Of a stretch of 6,584 nucleotides of DNA, positions 6,426 to 6,584 are shown piece after piece. The translations under genes were made by a program, and so were the position numbers. Positions within the stretch are counted from its first letter, which is position 1. Every line of letters begins with the position of its first letter. The stretch covers positions 1-6,584 of the forward strand of contig DAOVQG010000265.1 of assembly GCA_030628805.1 (NCBI GenBank). Direction: 5' to 3'. The notes under the pieces are model-generated. The model did not search any database. It saw nothing but the letters and a program-made list of their open reading frames with translations, and was not told the DNA's origin. The DNA is from JAGMDK01 sp023128695 (lineage in GTDB: Bacteria > Planctomycetota > Phycisphaerae > UBA1845 > Fen-1342).

Positions 6426-6443
6426 CGCGGGCTGAAGCCCGCG
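6426..6443. repeat. Short GCGGGCTGAAGCCCGC hairpin repeat
   Basis: The arms CGCGGGCT (6426-6433) and AGCCCGCG (6436-6443) flank a 2-nt GA and are followed by GCTC. The unit is built like the in-gene repeat at 5144 (GCGGGC arm, tiny loop, GCCCGC arm, GCT-rich tail). Units of this exact form are frequent dispersed repeats in planctomycete-like genomes in my recollection. Confidence 0.65.
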
Positions 6444-6477
6444 GCTCTTCGTTGTCGCGCGAGCCCGGCCGCTACGT

Positions 6478-6509
6478 CTAGAAACTAGAGACTAGAAACT
6501 GGAAACTAG
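6478..6509. repeat. CTAGAAA heptamer tandem array
   Basis: Four consecutive 7-bp units, CTAGAAA, CTAGAGA, CTAGAAA and CTGGAAA, are followed by a partial CTAG. Two of the units have one substitution. The AT-rich array stands out in GC-rich surroundings. No gene reads through it convincingly. Confidence 0.75.
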
Positions 6510-6538
6510 TGTTCTGTCAATGTTGCGTTGATGGGTGG

Positions 6539-6557
6539 CACGGCCGTGTCGGCCGTG
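6539..6557. repeat. CACGGCCGTG palindrome with duplicated CGGCCGTG
   Basis: CACGGCCGTG (6539-6548) is a perfect 10-bp palindrome, and CGGCCGTG recurs at 6550-6557. It is preceded by GGGTGG and followed by AATACC. The arrangement looks like another dispersed repeat unit, or a binding site for a dimeric protein; nothing in the window distinguishes these. Confidence 0.5.
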
Positions 6558-6584
6558 AATACCTGCGACTTGTACACGGCTGAC

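Noticed and set aside
6358..6557. CRISPR array
   Set aside because: The repeats differ from one another in sequence and length, have no regular spacers, and no cas gene is present.

Overview
The window most likely comes from an uncultured, GC-rich Planctomycetota or Verrucomicrobiota-like bacterium. The clue is its repeat content. The peptide-coding repeat giving GSAGVSPA sits inside a gene, and hairpin units of the GCGGGCTGAAGCCCGC, GGGAGGGC...GCCCTCCC and CACGGCCGTG kinds occur elsewhere. Units of this style are common in those phyla, from general recollection; no search was run.

Layout from left to right: (1) Positions 1-80 hold the first 26 codons of a minus-strand transposase whose N-terminus looks like the ISAzo13 family; the rest lies outside the window. 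(2) Positions 137-2506, minus strand, encode a 789-residue exported protein. It has a signal peptide, two tandem nitrilase-fold domains with damaged Glu-Lys-Cys triads, a CARDB-like beta-sandwich and an unrecognised C-terminal module. The open frame runs 109 codons further upstream, but the signal peptide places the real start at 2506. (3) Positions 2507-3364 contain no convincing gene. (4) Positions 3365-3805, plus strand, encode a 146-residue protein with two membrane segments, a HDHKENMAHAA motif and a well-placed ribosome binding site. (5) Positions 3806-4185 are largely empty except for a doubtful 38-codon minus-strand frame. (6) Positions 4186-6183, minus strand, encode a complete 665-residue ABC-F ATPase, a ribosome-associated translation factor. 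It carries two in-frame copies of a 28-bp hairpin repeat between its linker and second ATPase domain. (7) Positions 6184-6584 are non-coding: a roughly 116-bp imperfect palindrome followed by a 25-bp tandem duplication, a short hairpin repeat, a heptamer array and a CGGCCGTG repeat.

The genes do not form an evident operon or a single system. The ABC-F gene is housekeeping-like or stress-related, the nitrilase-like protein is exported, and the small membrane protein points the other way between them. The most noteworthy items are the tandem pseudo-nitrilase/CARDB protein and the dense repeat cluster, which occupies the region upstream of the ABC-F gene. I found no convincing evidence for a new multi-gene system.
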